Under the pieces are notes generated by a model. That model was given only the letters and a program-made list of their open reading frames with translations. It was not told the DNA's origin and ran no database searches. Source: Ctenosaura bakeri (taxonomy: Eukaryota; Chordata; Lepidosauria; Squamata; Iguanidae). Taken from it: a stretch of DNA of 64,000 nucleotides. Made by a program: the position numbers and the translations under genes. The stretch is from the NCBI GenBank assembly GCA_948474755.1, contig CAOLHI010001142.1, positions 186,001-250,000 of the forward strand. Reading direction: 5' to 3'. Of this stretch, positions 31,208-44,356 are shown piece after piece; the first letter of the stretch is position 1; the number at the start of each line of letters is the position of its first letter.

Positions 31208-32594
31208 TTAGAAACTGTGGTGAACTGACACAGCTACCAATAAGATACCATCAAAGACTACATGAAAGACTACAAAAAAGAGTAGGTTTACAGTGGGATG
31301 AGAGGTAGTGACTTACCTCAGGAAGAACAATTGCTTTTTCCAGCCCTGAGGGCTATACAATAAAACTGGAGTTCAGAACATCCCTTTTTAATAGCTGCAA
31401 CGCTTCCCACAAAAGTAACTTTTCCAACCTCTGAAAAAAATGCCCAGGTGAGCCACACACATGCAGCCACAACTCACTGTGTATTCTGAGATGGAGAAGA
31501 ATTTATACAGGGGGAAACAAAGCATCATAATTGGGACAAATTCATATTCTGAATTAGGTAATTAAAAACTTAGACAACATGTCTACTGACAAGTGTATTT
31601 AGTTCAAGAAACTGAAGCAACTGCAAAGCCCTGTAAATGGCCCCCAACTAGGGCAGAAAATGGAAGACTCTAATATTCTCTCTGCTGCACTGCAATTAAG
31701 GAGAAATATTTTTGAATATTGTGCAGTTCATGCTGAGAAGCTTCTCCTTTAACCTTCTATCTTCTGAATGTTTTAACAAGCACATTTTATAGAATTAAAG
31801 GGTACAGCCTTTCTTTAGCATTCAACTGTAGTCTGACAAGAAGACTATATGCCTTGTTAACATAGCTTATCTCTGGCCATATAACTCCCAATTAGGAGCA
31901 ATAAATTGATAGTCACCGTAGCTTAAAGAAAATGTAGATCAAAGGCAGCCACATGTAAGAATGAATATTTCAGGACCATGCTTCTACCAACCAGAAGTCT
32001 GGGAGGCCAAATGTCAAAACTCTTGCAAATGTGCTTCGAAGTAAAAAGTTCAAAAAGTCAAAATAAGCAGGCATCTATTTTACAAAATGAAATGAAGAAG
32101 AAGAAGAAAAAAACATAAATGCATCAGAGGCATGCTATGGATAAACAGCAAAGCCATCTGCTTGAAAAGGTGCATTGTGTGAGCAAGTGCCAGAGAGGCC
32201 TGGGTATAAACTAGGCTCACATGTAGAATGAGATTAGTCTGCCCAAAAAAACAGGATTGGTGGATACCCCATTGGGTTTACCACATCATGTCAATCAAGG
32301 ATAAGAGAAAATCAGTGCATAGTAACATAGTGGTCTCCTCTTTTCTGGCCCTCCTTACTCATTAGCAGCTTTCCATCCTTCATGCTTGGAATGTCCAAAC
32401 TCTGTTTTCCACATATAGAGTAGAGCTACCATACATTCTCCTTTACCTGGACATGTTCTCTTTTTCAGAGCTAAAATTTCTGTTGAGGCAGATTTATTAA
32501 ACATTTTACTTAAAGACAATGAAGATAATAGCACAACTTATGTGGTAGGGGTAATTAAAGTGAGAATTGTCCTAGTGATCACTGGTTTGAAGTA
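31208..32594. other. Unassigned non-coding DNA
   Basis: 31395-31430 has AAAAGTAACTTTTCCAACCTC, a family G end. Otherwise no supported gene or repeat. An (AAG)n-like run lies at 32094-32110. Confidence 0.3.
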
Positions 32595-32921
32595 CAGTCC
32601 TCTCTCCACATTTGTGAGTTTGACCTTCACAAATTTGACCTCTTTCCCTTACATTCTCTTCCTCCCATTCCCATGCATTTTGCTCCAGCGCAGAGAACTT
32701 AACACCAAGGCAAAATGGAAGGGAATGGGGGTGGGGGAAGGCTTGCGTGAGGCTTCCCCCAGCCCCTCCCCCATTCGCTTCTGTTTTGCATGGGGAGGGG
32801 AAGGGAAAGGAGGGAGCTCCAGAAGGGAATGGAAGGGAGAGCAGGGGGGAGTTATTTGTGGTTTTTCCACTTTTGCAAGGGTTCTGTACCCTGAACTCTT
32901 GTGAAAGTGGAAGGGCCACTG
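32595..32921. mobile_element. Family B (pogo/Tigger-like) MITE
   Basis: CAGTCCTCTCTCCACATTTG at the left, GTGGAAGGGCCACTG at the right, TA on both sides. GTGGTTTTTCCACTTTTGC precedes the right end as in the other copies. The core is G-rich (32718-32850). 327 bp, no coding capacity. Confidence 0.65.
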
Positions 32922-34069
32922 TACTTAGTAAATGTGTCCTCTTTTTAGCTTTTTGAAATATGGTAACTCTAACAAACACAACAGTAGAAAACTACCACCA
33001 CCACCAACAACAAGAACAATTTTCATAGTTTTGGCAATGCTATGTCTTAATTTAGCTTAAAATATATAACCATCAATGTTTCTCAGTGTTTTGAGTTCTG
33101 TGCTATTCTGTACAGAAACAAAATGCTTTGCTTTTAGTATACCCCCTCAATATAATAGGGCAATCAAATGCATTTGAACTTGCTAATAATGCTGGTTTTA
33201 TATGGGTCTAGGCTACCTGAGGACTATATTTTCTGTATGAGTGTGCCACAGTTTCAGATCTTCAGGCATGCATACTCTCCAAGTGCCATGGATTAGCCAA
33301 GATAGCCATGGTTTATCCTCTGTTTTCCCAGCGTCTACATGGGTGTTAAAATGTTCTGTTGCTTGCTTTTACTGTTATTATTGCCACTGGTCACTGCAAA
33401 TAGTCACAGTGATTGCAGCTACCTTCCCTTCTCCTTTTCAATAGTAGCCACTTCTTCACACCCTTCTGCTCATGGAAACAAGAGAGGAAGATGAAGAATA
33501 TGGCATGGTAGTGGCAAAGGGTATAGCTATAGTACTCATTCCCAGCACTATTGATACTTCACTTCCCCAGCCTTCTTATTTCCCAGCAGCTTCACCTTTC
33601 CTGCAGGTGCAACAAAAATGAAGGCTTGGGAAACAAAGCAGTAACAATGGTGAGAAGACACAATGGGTACTTTCTGTGTCTGCAACATGGTAGAGAAAGC
33701 ATTTGCTTCCCTTGCCAGCCTGCCTCCCTACTTCTGTGTTCCAATTTCCTATGATCATCATGTCCTATTTTGGCATGCAATCAATTTCCTTCTGGATGCC
33801 AGCAGAATCTTTCGATTTTTTTTTCTCTTCTACTTCTCTAGTTGGAACATAAGCTTGGATGATGGTTATACTGATAGGCTTTCCCTGAAATCTTGTTGAT
33901 ATTACCCAATTAAACTGTTACATCCCCTGACTGCTTTTGCTACATTTCTCCTCACTATTAATGCCACCTCAGATCTTCTCAGACTGTCAATTCTAGACTA
34001 AAACTTTATGTAATGACGTCATTGAAAATTGCCCATTCCTATCCAGTTTAGCTTTCTTACACCTATCTA
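32922..34069. other. Unassigned, possible L2 scrap
   Basis: 33205-33290 (GGTCTAGGCTACCTGAGGAC; GATCTTCAGGCATGC) resembles an L2 C-terminal piece. The rest is unassigned and without a supported gene. Confidence 0.3.
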
Positions 34070-34420
34070 TTTATTTATTGAATTTATATGCTGCCTTTTC
34101 TCCCAAGGTGGCTTCCAAAAGGTTAAAGGAAAACATCATTAAAAGCATCTAAACCATTAAAACATTAAAAGACATATGAAATTATAAAACTTACAATAAA
34201 TTTTTAAAAACAACTAATAAGTAAAATGTCTCTGGCTCACCCATTAAAAGCCTGCTTAAAAAAAAAATATCTTTGCTTGGCTATGAAAGGAAAGCAGGGA
34301 GGGCCAGCCTAACCTCCTACTGAAGATAGTTCCACAGGGTGGGAGCAGCCCCTAAGAAGACTCTCTCCCGCATCCTCACCAAGCAAGCCTGGGATAGCGG
34401 CAGGACCAAGAGAAAGCCTA
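34070..34420 (-). mobile_element. L2 LINE 3'-end fragment, minus strand
   Basis: Minus-strand order GAGTCTTCTTAGGGGCTGCTCCC, CTGTGGAACTATC, then CTTGGGAGAAAAGGCAGC and AAATAAATAGA at the end, fitting the L2 C-terminal block and 3' UTR. Reading frame degraded. Confidence 0.5.
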
Positions 34421-35096
34421 GTATTGCTATGCTTGTTGTTTCAATTTTTGTTTTACATTTTCTAGCTTGCCCTGATTTGTTCTTCTCACATTCCATGTTC
34501 CTGTTATATGTGTTGTGCAGCTTTGGACTTTTCATTCATATCTGAATATGGCAGAAGATGAACATCCTTTTGGCCTGAGTTGAATTGCATCATTAGACAT
34601 AGCGCTGCTTGTCCTTGGGAAGTGCTCTTTCCCAGTAGTGGGTTGAGTATATACCAACCTGGAAGTCTCATCTTCTAGCACTACCTCTTGCTTCATTTTG
34701 GACCGTCCCGTCATCATAGGGTTTTTGATCATAGGAATGGTTTACCACTGCCTTCTTCTGTACAGTATTAACAACAGGTAGCTAAAGTGCCATTGCCATT
34801 GTCTCTGAGAGATCTTTCTACTGCTGCTGCTGCCTGCTAGTTGTTTGGCACATTTCATTTGGCCTCTCAACAAAAACTTGTCTGGCTTGAGTGATCCTAC
34901 CAGTAGCAATGCTACCATTAGCATATCCTCTTGGCTTTTAAGAGCATGCAGTCTCCCTACCATGGAAATGTCAAAGTGGGTTACATATCTTGTGAAATGT
35001 TTTGGGGGGAAAAACTGAACGTGAAACATCACTCGGCTGTTAGCTACTTTTTTCAGCCAGGTGTTTTGAGATATTGAGACACCCTTTCTTGTAAAG
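34421..35096. other. Unassigned; repeat-like middle
   Basis: 34600-35000 (CTTGGGAAGTGCTCTTTCCC; GGTTTACCACTGCCTTCTTC; TCTCTGAGAGATCTTTCTAC) looks like a dispersed LINE-type repeat on the minus strand, but I cannot name the family. The target duplication TTGTAAAG of the next element is at 35089-35096. Confidence 0.3.
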
Positions 35097-35557
35097 CAGA
35101 GGTGGGCAACTGTGGAAGGCTGGGGTGTGCATTAGTCTTCCAGGAGACCTTGGAGGGCTACATCTTTCCACTGCCTCTGCTCCCACAAATAAATAAACAA
35201 ATATTGTACATTTTTTTGCCCCCAACTTCCATGTAAGAGCAATGGGGGCATTTTCATGATTTGGAGGGGGGCTTTCTTACCCATTTCCTGTTTCACAGAA
35301 GGCCTCCTTGGGTCTAAATTGGTCATAGAAGGCTATAAAATGTGATGATAATGCACACTTGGCCCCCTAGTGGACATTTGGGGGCATTTTAGGACAAAAT
35401 AATTTTTAAAAAATTCAATTTTTTTTCTGGGTAGAAATGCCCTCTTTGCTCCCCTAGAATGCATTTGTTTGTTTTGAAACAAACAAAAAATATGGGGTCC
35501 ATAAAAATGCCCCAAGGGGCCACATGCATCCCACAGGTTACACTTTGCCCACCCTTG
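35097..35557. mobile_element. hAT-type non-autonomous element
   Basis: CAGAGGTGGGCAA at the left and TTGCCCACCCTTG at the right, inverted repeats of 13 bp with two mismatches. Flanked by TTGTAAAG (35089-35096) and TTGTAACG (35558-35565), an 8-bp target duplication with one change. 461 bp. No transposase frame. Confidence 0.75.
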
Positions 35558-36159
35558 TTGTAACGGATGAGAACATTTTGCATATAATTTACATCCCTAT
35601 TATACAAATCAACCTTATGAGTCTCAGCTCATGGGAGTTTAAAATGCAGTACTTGAAATTCTAATGCCGGCAAGAACCACCACCCCCCTTTCCCCTCAGA
35701 CTGGTTCTGGAGATTTTCCCATTGACAAGGAATGCTCTGCCACTTCTACAATCTGTCCCAAAGCTACTTGTGCACAACTGCATAAAAACACTAAGGATGC
35801 AATCAAGCTCTTTTGATATCAATGTAGTCTTTGCAGCTGAGTTCAAAGGGAATGGATTGCATTCCCCCACCCTATAGCATGTATTAAGCTAATGTAAAAA
35901 ATGGAAATATATTCACTGGCTCTTTGCAAATCACTCATGTGGATGTTTTAAGTCAGAGCATGTGAACCTTTTCATTAGTTTCACCAGATATTTTAAACAT
36001 AACTAAAGAAAAACACATTAACAAGATAGTAGCCCTAATAAGAGGGAGACCAAACAATTATTAAAGAAATGTTGCCTGTAACGAATCCACCTGGTTTTTG
36101 AATTCAAGATAAGATCCCTTGTTTCTCAGTGGACATCAGGTTTTTGCATTTATTTTTGC
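35558..36159. other. Unassigned non-coding DNA
   Basis: No supported gene or recognised repeat. Confidence 0.3.
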
Positions 36160-36260
36160 AGAGTGGCAGCTGGCAATTTCCATGTCAGCAAATCTGCTCT
36201 GGGGTTTAGTTTGAACTTTAAAGGCACTATCCACAATGCTGAACCCTATCCCCTATTGTA
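36160..36260. mobile_element. Family E MITE fragment
   Basis: GTGGCAGCTGGCAATTTCC, GGGGTTTAGTTTGAACTTTAAAGG and CACTATCCACAATGCTGAACC match the family; the right half is missing. Confidence 0.4.
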
Positions 36261-36534
36261 TTTTTATGGTTGTCCTATTACAAATATTCATGATAAGGAT
36301 GGCTTGTTTAATGAGCAAAGGGAACAGACTAGCCCTTCCTTCCTATATTAATGCTCTCTTTCTTTGGAGAGCAATAATATAAAGAGAACAGATCCTCAGC
36401 TTATCAAGACTCTCCATATAAGGTAGAACTCTGAAAAATCAAGCTGTTTAGTGTTGCTTAGTGCTATCTAGTCTACTTCAACTTCAGGTGACTGTGCAAA
36501 TGAAGGAACTGCAAGAGATCCTGTTATTAGTAGC

Positions 36535-36990
36535 TCTTTTGTGGCTTCCTTTGTTAAGTCAATTCACCTGTAATATGACTTCCCCTCTTCCTGCTGCCTT
36601 CAATTTTCCAACATTATCATATTTTCCAGTGAGTCATGACCTCTCACGTTATTTCTAGAGTATGATAGCCTCCATCACTTTGTCTTCTAGAGGGAGTTCA
36701 GGTTTAGTATAATCTCTTTACATATTTATTTGTTATGTGTATGAAACTCCTCCAGCCTCATATTTCAAATGAGACAATCTTCTTCCTGTCAGCTTTCTTC
36801 AAGCTTTCACACCCTTGCACAGAATGTGGAAATATTATGGTATGGTTAACTCTGACTTTATTATTCAATAATATAGTTTTATACTTGAGGATCTTATCTA
36901 GTTCTGTCATAGCTGTCCTTCCAAGTCTTGGTCTTCTTCTGATTTCTTGGCCAATGTGTGTTTACAAGTCCTCTAGCATCTCTTCCTTTT
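36535..36990 (-). mobile_element. RTE-like LINE 3' fragment, minus strand
   Basis: On the minus strand the order is LPRRSRRPRLGRTAMTE-like coding (about 36960-36880), GKLKAAGRGEVI and ...IDLTKEATK near 36540. The nucleotide blocks CCAGTGAGTCATGACCTC, GAGTATGATAGCCTCC and TTTCAAATGAGACAATC also occur at 59121-59470 and 61480-61745. Clade assignment (RTE/BovB-type) is by general resemblance only. Confidence 0.5.
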
Positions 36991-37174
36991 CTGAATCTTA
37001 CTTGAACATCTGAAATTTGTCTCTCCATATATGTTAAAAGAGCTTTGTTGCAAATTCTTGAGGATCACTTTGCTTGCTTGGAAGATTAATCTTACCGTCT
37101 GATGGTTACCACAAGCTCTGGAGTACATTTCCTTCCAAACATCCTCAGCAGTGGTACGTCCCTCCAAAAAAGAA

Positions 37175-37175
37175 A

Positions 37176-37223
<48 letters not shown>
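37175..37223. repeat. Compound (TG)n(GA)n microsatellite
   Basis: About 12 TG units followed directly by about 12 GA units. Confidence 0.95.
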
Positions 37224-39775
37224 GAGGAGGAGGGAGGGCAATACTAAAATAGGGGTAGAGAAACGTTGGCTGTGCAAACGTTTGGAACCGCAGCTCCATT
37301 GATCGCTTATCACTGGCTTATGAGAGTCCATAACATCTGAAGCATCTATGGTTCCTGACACCTGAACTAAACCATGGTGTAGCCTCAGGTGTCTCCCCTC
37401 TCTTCAACACAAACACAAAGACTGCAAGTCTCTCCAGCACAAATATAAGATCTTCCTTCTGGTTTTTGATGGACCACACTTGAGTATTATATGAAACCCA
37501 AACTATAGGTCATTCTAACTACAATTTATGTGAAACAAGCCAACTTCATAAACGATAGTTATCAGTTTTCTTTGTTTATTAAACAACAGTTAAGACTGCT
37601 TAGTTTTGGATACTAAATTGAAATAATGAAAAATAAGAGATGTGGTTTAAATTCATGTTGTCATTTTTGTTTAAGCAGGTTTTCCACTTGCAGGATGGCT
37701 TCTTATGCTATATGTTTTACTTCATTTCTAACAATTGTTTGCTTTTAAATGATTTTATACTGTTATAATGTGATGTTTTTAATTATTTTTAAATTTTTAT
37801 TGTTAGGATTTAGGTGATTATTTTTGTGAACCACCTTGGCTCCCACTCTTGGAGAAAGAAAGCATATAAATAAAATAAAAATATGAATAAAATTATCTAT
37901 CTCTCTGTCTCTCTATCTCCTTATGACTGCATTGGGAGAGGAGAGAAGAAAATGGTGTTAACCCAAGGCTCAAACTCCTTTTCAAAATGTTAAACTACAG
38001 ATTGCCATTCACAAGTGAATGCAGCGAGGAGTGGAGGAGTACATAAGGGCCGTTCTACGTCAATGTGAGCAAAGTAACAATCCAAATACAACTTTTTTAA
38101 AAATAAAAGGTATGATAAATCACTTTTACATAGCCAAGGTACATTAATATTTACTCATCTGTCAGTATGGCTGTATGTGTTAAAGGCTATGAAGACTTTG
38201 CCAATCTTCCCACTATCTGTGTACAGAAATTGGGTACCATATCATGTGCAAGTTTTCATTATAGCCTACACAGATATAATGAAAAAAGTGCAAATGATAT
38301 GCCATCCAGTTGCTCAACAGGAAGCAAACCTGATCCAACCTGCCATTATTTGGCCACAAACATATTGGAATGATTTGTAATATGTATTGCTGTATATCTT
38401 CAAATTACATTGATTATGAAAAGTGTATTCACAATAAACAATACCATTACATCTCAGGCTACCTGTTACTTAGCAACTCTCCCACGCTTTTTCTTTTTTA
38501 CACACTCTGACTTTCTTTTTCAGAAATTAGAAAGCCAAGAATTCATGCAAGGCACTTCCACAGGGTTACACTTTGAATTAATATGGAAGCTGAGTCTTGC
38601 TTGACCTACCAAAGATCCATCTAATCGTTACCCTCTCTTCCACGGTGTGAGCCAGATACCTTCAGGAAGCCTATAGCTGCTCATGAAGGCAACAATTTTC
38701 TCCTATGATTGTCTCCCAGCAACTGATATTCACAGTACCTGTCAAAGTTGTAAAGGTGGGGCACCCAGAATTCCCCAGCCCACATGGCCAATGTTCTGAG
38801 TATTCAGAAGGGTAAGTAAGAGCTTCAACAAAAGGCTGCAGCATGCAATGCTGAAGTTTAATGAACTTTTGGATTCTTCATTTTCTCCCTACCTCAGGTT
38901 TTGTGTATGTGTTCTCTGTATTAGTCAGTTAGTCAGACTGCATGTTCATAGAGAATGTTTGCTCCTCATTGGCACGTTTTCAGGATTCTCTCTCCCTCCT
39001 GTTGGCTCCCCCCCCTAAAGTTGTCGTTATACTTCTGCAAATCTTGGGGTTCTTCCATCCCAGTTAACAGTCCTGTGCAGTGTATGAATGGTGCTATTTT
39101 AGGCTATATAAGGTCTGACACTTGGAGAACTGAGAGTGTTAGTCATATATGTCAGGGATAGGGAATTATGATCAGATGAAACCTGTGGATGTTCCTCATC
39201 TGGCTCTCAAGCTGTTTCTGCTTTTATCTCTTATAGCTAAGAAATAGGAAATGGTTTTGAAATTTGAAACAATGGATAGAACTAGGGGCGGGCAATCTGT
39301 CATAGTAGATGTAATGGACAAGATCCTATACCGCAGCCTATCTTACAGAACAATGAATCTGTAGCTATGCAGCCAAAATGCAATGAAACCCTGTTAGGGA
39401 ATTGTGAAAAGGCATACCGAGCATGTCTACTGCATATCAGGCAGTCCTGTTATTCTCTGGCACTTCCTGACTGGTGTCCTGATGTGCATTAGAAGGTGCC
39501 CCAATTTGTATTGGGGTACACTGCACATTAGGCTTGGGTGCACCACTTACTGAACTGGCTACCAGTGTGCAATGGATGCCTGTACTCTGTAACATTGCAG
39601 CAGACCCTACATGAATATAGACATGGCAAAACTACTCAGTTCAACTTCATGCAGATATATGGCCATTTGTGGAGACATAAGTACCAAGCAGAATGACAGC
39701 CTATAGCAGTATCTGAATATGAAACTTACATATACTCAACAGAACTAATAGGTAGTAGTCACTCATAAACCCAGT
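37224..39775. other. Unassigned non-coding DNA
   Basis: Scanned without a supported gene. 37700-37900 (GTGAACCACCTTGGCTCCC; CATATAAATAAAATAAAAAT) resembles a LINE 3' UTR end. 38755-38810 (ACCCAGAATTCCCCAGCCC) is a family H-type piece. Confidence 0.3.
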
Positions 39776-39975
39776 GGAAGCTGGTGGCCTTCATGTTAGT
39801 GGAGACATAAGTCCACTCTGGGATTTACTTTGAACTTTTAAACGAGCTATACATGGTGCTCAACCAATTCTGAGGCTGTAGGTCAGCATCTTGGATGTGT
39901 CCACTACAATTCTGAGTAAAACACCTCAAGTTGCTGTCCTATTGACATGGAAGCCTTCAGATGCCACTGGATAAT
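39776..39975. mobile_element. Family E palindromic MITE
   Basis: TCCACTCTGGGATTTACTTTG and CTTTTAAACGAGC at the left, then GTCCTATTGACATGGAAGCC and GATGCCACTGG at the right. Compare 52861-53040. Strongly diverged. Confidence 0.4.
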
Positions 39976-40079
39976 CCTATGTTCTGAGAATCTGTATAAA
40001 CTCATTTTAAAGTCTTCTAAGCCTGTGCCCATCCCCACATCTTTCAGAAGTGATTTTCATGCATTAATTATGCATTTCA
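39976..40079. other. Unassigned non-coding DNA
   Basis: Short stretch with nothing recognised. Confidence 0.3.
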
Positions 40080-40093
40080 TATGTGTGTGTGTA

Positions 40094-40161
<68 letters not shown>
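40080..40161. repeat. Compound (TG)n(TA)n microsatellite
   Basis: About 24 TG-type units (two TATG interruptions) followed by about 13 TA units. Long alternating purine-pyrimidine run. Confidence 0.95.
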
Positions 40162-40688
40162 AACTTCTGTTTGCCTGCCTTTAACCCATTGCCAATCAAT
40201 TTCACAGCATGATCCCAAATTCTCAGATAATGAGAGAAAGAAAGAGCAAGAGAACTTCTGTTGAAGACTGATATTCCTTTTCAGATAAGAACTTTACTGA
40301 TAAGAATTTTCCTTCACAGATAAGAACTGATCTTCTGTTAGAGATAACAAGAGGAAAAGTGTAAATGGAACACTATTTTCAGATATGTTTTATTAAATGC
40401 ATAGTGCTGCATCTCAGATTTGAGTGCACGTGACTGAGATCGCAAAGGCTGGTTCCTCTGCTCCTTCCATGCCAAGAGAATGCCTCCAGATCCCTGCAAA
40501 TGCTGCACAGAGTCAGGAGGCCTTTCTATAGGGGCTGGAATGTGACACCGTGAACAGCAGTAATCTCTGAAAATCATACAGAAGCACCTTCTCTGAGCAG
40601 AGTTCCTCCATCCATAGAAGGATGATACTGGACCTCACCCAATTATTTATCCAAATGACTGCTATCTTAGGCAATAGCACCAAATGCA
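40162..40688. other. Unassigned non-coding DNA
   Basis: 40235-40345 contains repeated 'CAGATAAGAACT' units (near 40283 and 40318). No supported gene. Confidence 0.35.
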
Positions 40689-41045
40689 TACCCTCCAACA
40701 TTTCACAGATGAAAACCAGGATGTGTGTGACCAAGCAACATTAGGATCAATATGGCAAAAATGAGGTAGAACACACAAAGTAGGAGAGGGCTACAGCAGT
40801 TTTCTTCTGCCAGAGTATAAAGAGAAAGGCAAAATTCTACCCCCTCCTCTCCTACTCCCCCATCCAATGAATTAATTGGGTGCAAACTACTTTTGCACTT
40901 TCATCTCAGTTTGCAGCAACTGAAGTAAGCTGTGGGAAGAGTGACAGTGGAAGGACAAGAGAGAAAGTGCAGCATTTTAAAGCTAGCTGGAAAAGTGGGG
41001 TGTCTAGTGGGACTGTCCCTGCAAAACTGGTACAGTTGGAGGGTA
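40689..41045 (-). mobile_element. Family C element, best-preserved copy
   Basis: TACCCTCCAAC at the left and GTTGGAGGGTA at the right: a perfect 11-bp inverted terminus in which the outer TA could be the target site. 357 bp. Body CTACAGCAGTTTTCTTCTGCC, ATCTCAGTTTGCAGCAACTG. TA target preference suggests a Tc1/mariner-type mobiliser. No coding capacity. Confidence 0.65.
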
Positions 41046-43532
41046 TACAGGCAGGTTTAGTTGGAAGTGAGCATAGCTGGCATCAAGTAAGACTTATTTC
41101 CAAGTTCTGGAATTAGAAGTGTGGAGGAAGGGAATGTCGCTATATCTGATACAGAAGCAAACCTACGTTCAATTGTTTCCATTCTTTCCATTTGGATTTA
41201 CATAATCATTGTCTTAACCTTTCCTAGTACACAGATATATTACAAATATGATTTGTAATTCACGAAATCCATGTCTCTTGAGGCCTGACCTTTAAAATTA
41301 TTTCATGCAATCAGACAATAGTTGTTGGAAGTAAATGGAAAATAAATGGAAATCCAAGAAATATAAAAGTGTTTATAGAGCAGTTTTTCTTCTATTCAAG
41401 CTAGACTAAACTTGAATATTCTCACATTCCAAAGTTGTACTGTGTTTTTCTAAATTAGAAGTCAAAACAGCTACCAGAAATTTTGACTGAGATTTATGGA
41501 ACAAAATATGCTCACATCCCAGAGGATAGTATGTTGCCACAAAACCATTAGGTGTAAGCAGTGCATCTTGTTCTAAAGGAAACTGTAGAAAAGAATGATT
41601 CCAAACAAGAGTAAAATGAAGGATCGGCCATAAGAGGATGTACATTGAGGGACACAACAAACAACAATAGCTGATTCACACAAAAAGATGATCTCAACAG
41701 CAGCTGCCTTTTGGTGGCAGTTCCCATTCCCTTATCCACCCACCTTGGAAAGTGGCACCCTGGGAGAGCTAAAATAGCAGTCATTAACCCACCATTTCTG
41801 TGAAAATCTCCCTTCAAATTATACCCCCTTGTGCCTGAAATTCCACTCCAGCTCCCTGGAAATGCAAAAGAGAAGGGGAGTGTAGCTACCTCTTTCATGT
41901 TGCTTACTGTAAAGCAGCTGCATATGTTCATGGTTTCTAAATATCACTCAGTGGTCATTTTTGCATCCAGACTCCTTCCTTACCTGGGATAACTGTGTTG
42001 CAAAGTGCAAGGGAAATTGACAACATGGTACTAATGGCAACTAATCAGCCAGGGGACAAGTTACACTGATTTTTACCTGTTGTTAGAGAAGCTATCACAA
42101 GCAAGATAGGCTGAGTTTAATTTGAACGAAAAACTACACTTGGGGATATTCTCACTGTCATTGATTAGCACTATTAACTGCAATCCTGGAAGAAGCCTTT
42201 TGTCTCATTGGGAATTGCTCATTCTTTGGACCTGAGGTTATGTGTACTATATATTAAGAGCTGGTTGGAAGATCCCAAAAATACTCCAAAATGAATATTT
42301 TGCCTAATGTTTGTTGGACGTAGTTTTGTTGGATAATTGGAGTACAGACAGATCCTGTCTGGAAGGGCGGGGAAACAGTTTTGTGACATGACCTTGGGCT
42401 GACCCAGTATGTTTTGCTACCTGGGGAAAAAGACAAGATGACACTCACTCATGATGCCATGTAAAAAATTTCACCAGAGAAATTTGCCTTCAGTATTGGC
42501 TGTTCCTAGGACGCCCAAGAGCAACAGGCTTGCTTGGTGTGTATAGGTCAGATTATATAACATACATACAGTTTTGTCATCTACAGCTCCCCACTACCTC
42601 CTGAGATGGTCATCTCACTTCGCCTCATGGTAGAACCAGTCCTCCCATAGAAACAACTCTGCATATTGTAAGTGCACTAAAAATCAAATCCATATTCCAG
42701 CCAGAAGCTATCACAATTTATCTTCCTTTTCTCATCACACTGTGAAAAGATTTTACAGTGGCAAGTAAAAACAAATGAGCAGATTTATCTTTCCTCTCTT
42801 ATAAATCATAGCATAGTATTGAGCAGGACTGGGAAGAAACCACTGATTATGAAATGGTTAGTGAGCAGGAGTGAACATGCTGTGGTTTGGGATATGGGCC
42901 CATCAGTTCATCTTCTCTGGGATACAAAATATTTCTCAGGGGGTTGTGTTGAGGAAGATTGGTAAAGAGTACAATTATTTGACTTCTCATCCATTACATG
43001 TCATTTTTATAAAATATAATCACGGCAATATATTTTAACTCTTTTTAAGGCCTTTATACAACTGTATCACAGGCCTACTGTATTCTGGTAGAGTTATGTA
43101 TACTCTTTATACAATAATGAGGAACAGAAGGAGGCCATCTGTATAGTGTAACTATCTGATGTAGAGGACAGGCAGGATTTTCCCTTCATGTGCTGGGGAC
43201 CAGTGGCATATTTATGCCCATTCATTACAATGGTTTCTTTCTTTCTTGTAAATTTGCCTCAGACCAGCAGCCAACAGCAGGTGGGCTCATATCAGTCTAC
43301 AGGCCACCATTTTGAGTAGCACTGATATAGTGTTTTTGAGAGTTCAAAGTGCCTCACGTGCCTCATTTCATCATAAACTTTACAACACTGAAATGTCATC
43401 ATATTACTGATGGGAAGGCCAAGATTGCAAATAATAACTAACCTAAGGCCATATAATATCTTCATAGCAGAAGTGAGATTTCAACTATGGTCTTCCTGTT
43501 TTGTAGCTTGGTCTCTCAACTCCAAAATCATG
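41046..43532. other. Unassigned non-coding DNA
   Basis: Scanned without a supported gene or named repeat. 41060-41110 (TTGGAAGTGAGCATAGCTGG; AAGTAAGACTTATTTCC) resembles the MITE scraps at 16350 and 27955. Confidence 0.3.
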
Positions 43533-43850
43533 TACCCTCCAACGCTTAACAGATGAAAACAGGGACAGGTGTGGCCCAGCAACATCAGCATATGGTCAAG
43601 ATGGCAAAGGTTATTAATGACGAAGAACAGACAAACTAGAAGAGGCTGCAACAGTTTGCTTTTGCTTAAATCTACATGAAAGTGTAATATTCTGGCCCTT
43701 CCTCTCCCCACTCCTGAGTTGATTGAACACAAACTAATTTTTCACTCTGAACACATTTTGCAGCAACTGAAGAAAGCAGAAGACAAAGGGGGCAGTTGGT
43801 GGAGGAGAAAGAAATGAGACATTTTAAAAGCATGTTACCAGCTCTCCAAA
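43533..43850 (-). mobile_element. Family C element copy
   Basis: TACCCTCCAACGCTTAACAG at the left and shared body (GCAACAGTTTGCTTTTGC; TTTTGCAGCAACTGAAG). The right end is eroded. Confidence 0.55.
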
Positions 43851-44094
43851 TACGGGTCCAATACAAATAAATATACTTTATGTGTTTTAATAGGTGTCCA
43901 TTAAAAAAAAAGCAAAGCAAGTAAGTAGTATTTCTCCTCTATTGCTACCTGCTTAATGAAGAATAGAATATGGAAGTGCCCTGTCAGGCTGAAAAGTATG
44001 CTACAAAAGCCTGACATAAGAACTCAGTATAGTAGCAAAAGGATTAGAGAAGAGAACTAGGACTATCTCACAATATTGGAAAAAGAGCAATTCT

Positions 44095-44225
44095 TTAAAG
44101 CAGGAAGTGGTAACCATCTTGATGTTGCTGAGCCCCTATTACTTTCCCACCCTGTGTGGGCTGGGGCAGAGGGAAGCTGCAGTCCAACAATTATCTGGAG
44201 GACCACAACTTGTCCACCTCTGCTC
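44095..44225. mobile_element. Family H hAT-like fragment
   Basis: GCAGTCCAACAATTATCTGG and AGGACCACAACTTGTCCACC, the right half of a common palindromic hAT-like MITE; the left half is weaker. Confidence 0.4.
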
Positions 44226-44356
44226 CAAATGAAGTAAGCTACATACATGTAGCATTTAGTTGTATGACTGTTGTTTCCCACAGTTCTCTGCAGGTCTTAC
44301 ATCAGCAGGTCTAACATCTTGAAAGATATGATGTTCCTTCCACAGAATTGTGAGTA

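Noticed and set aside
32542..32979. Frames of 120 and 135 codons on opposite strands
   Set aside because: Both lie over a family B MITE with G-rich core; mirror images of composition.
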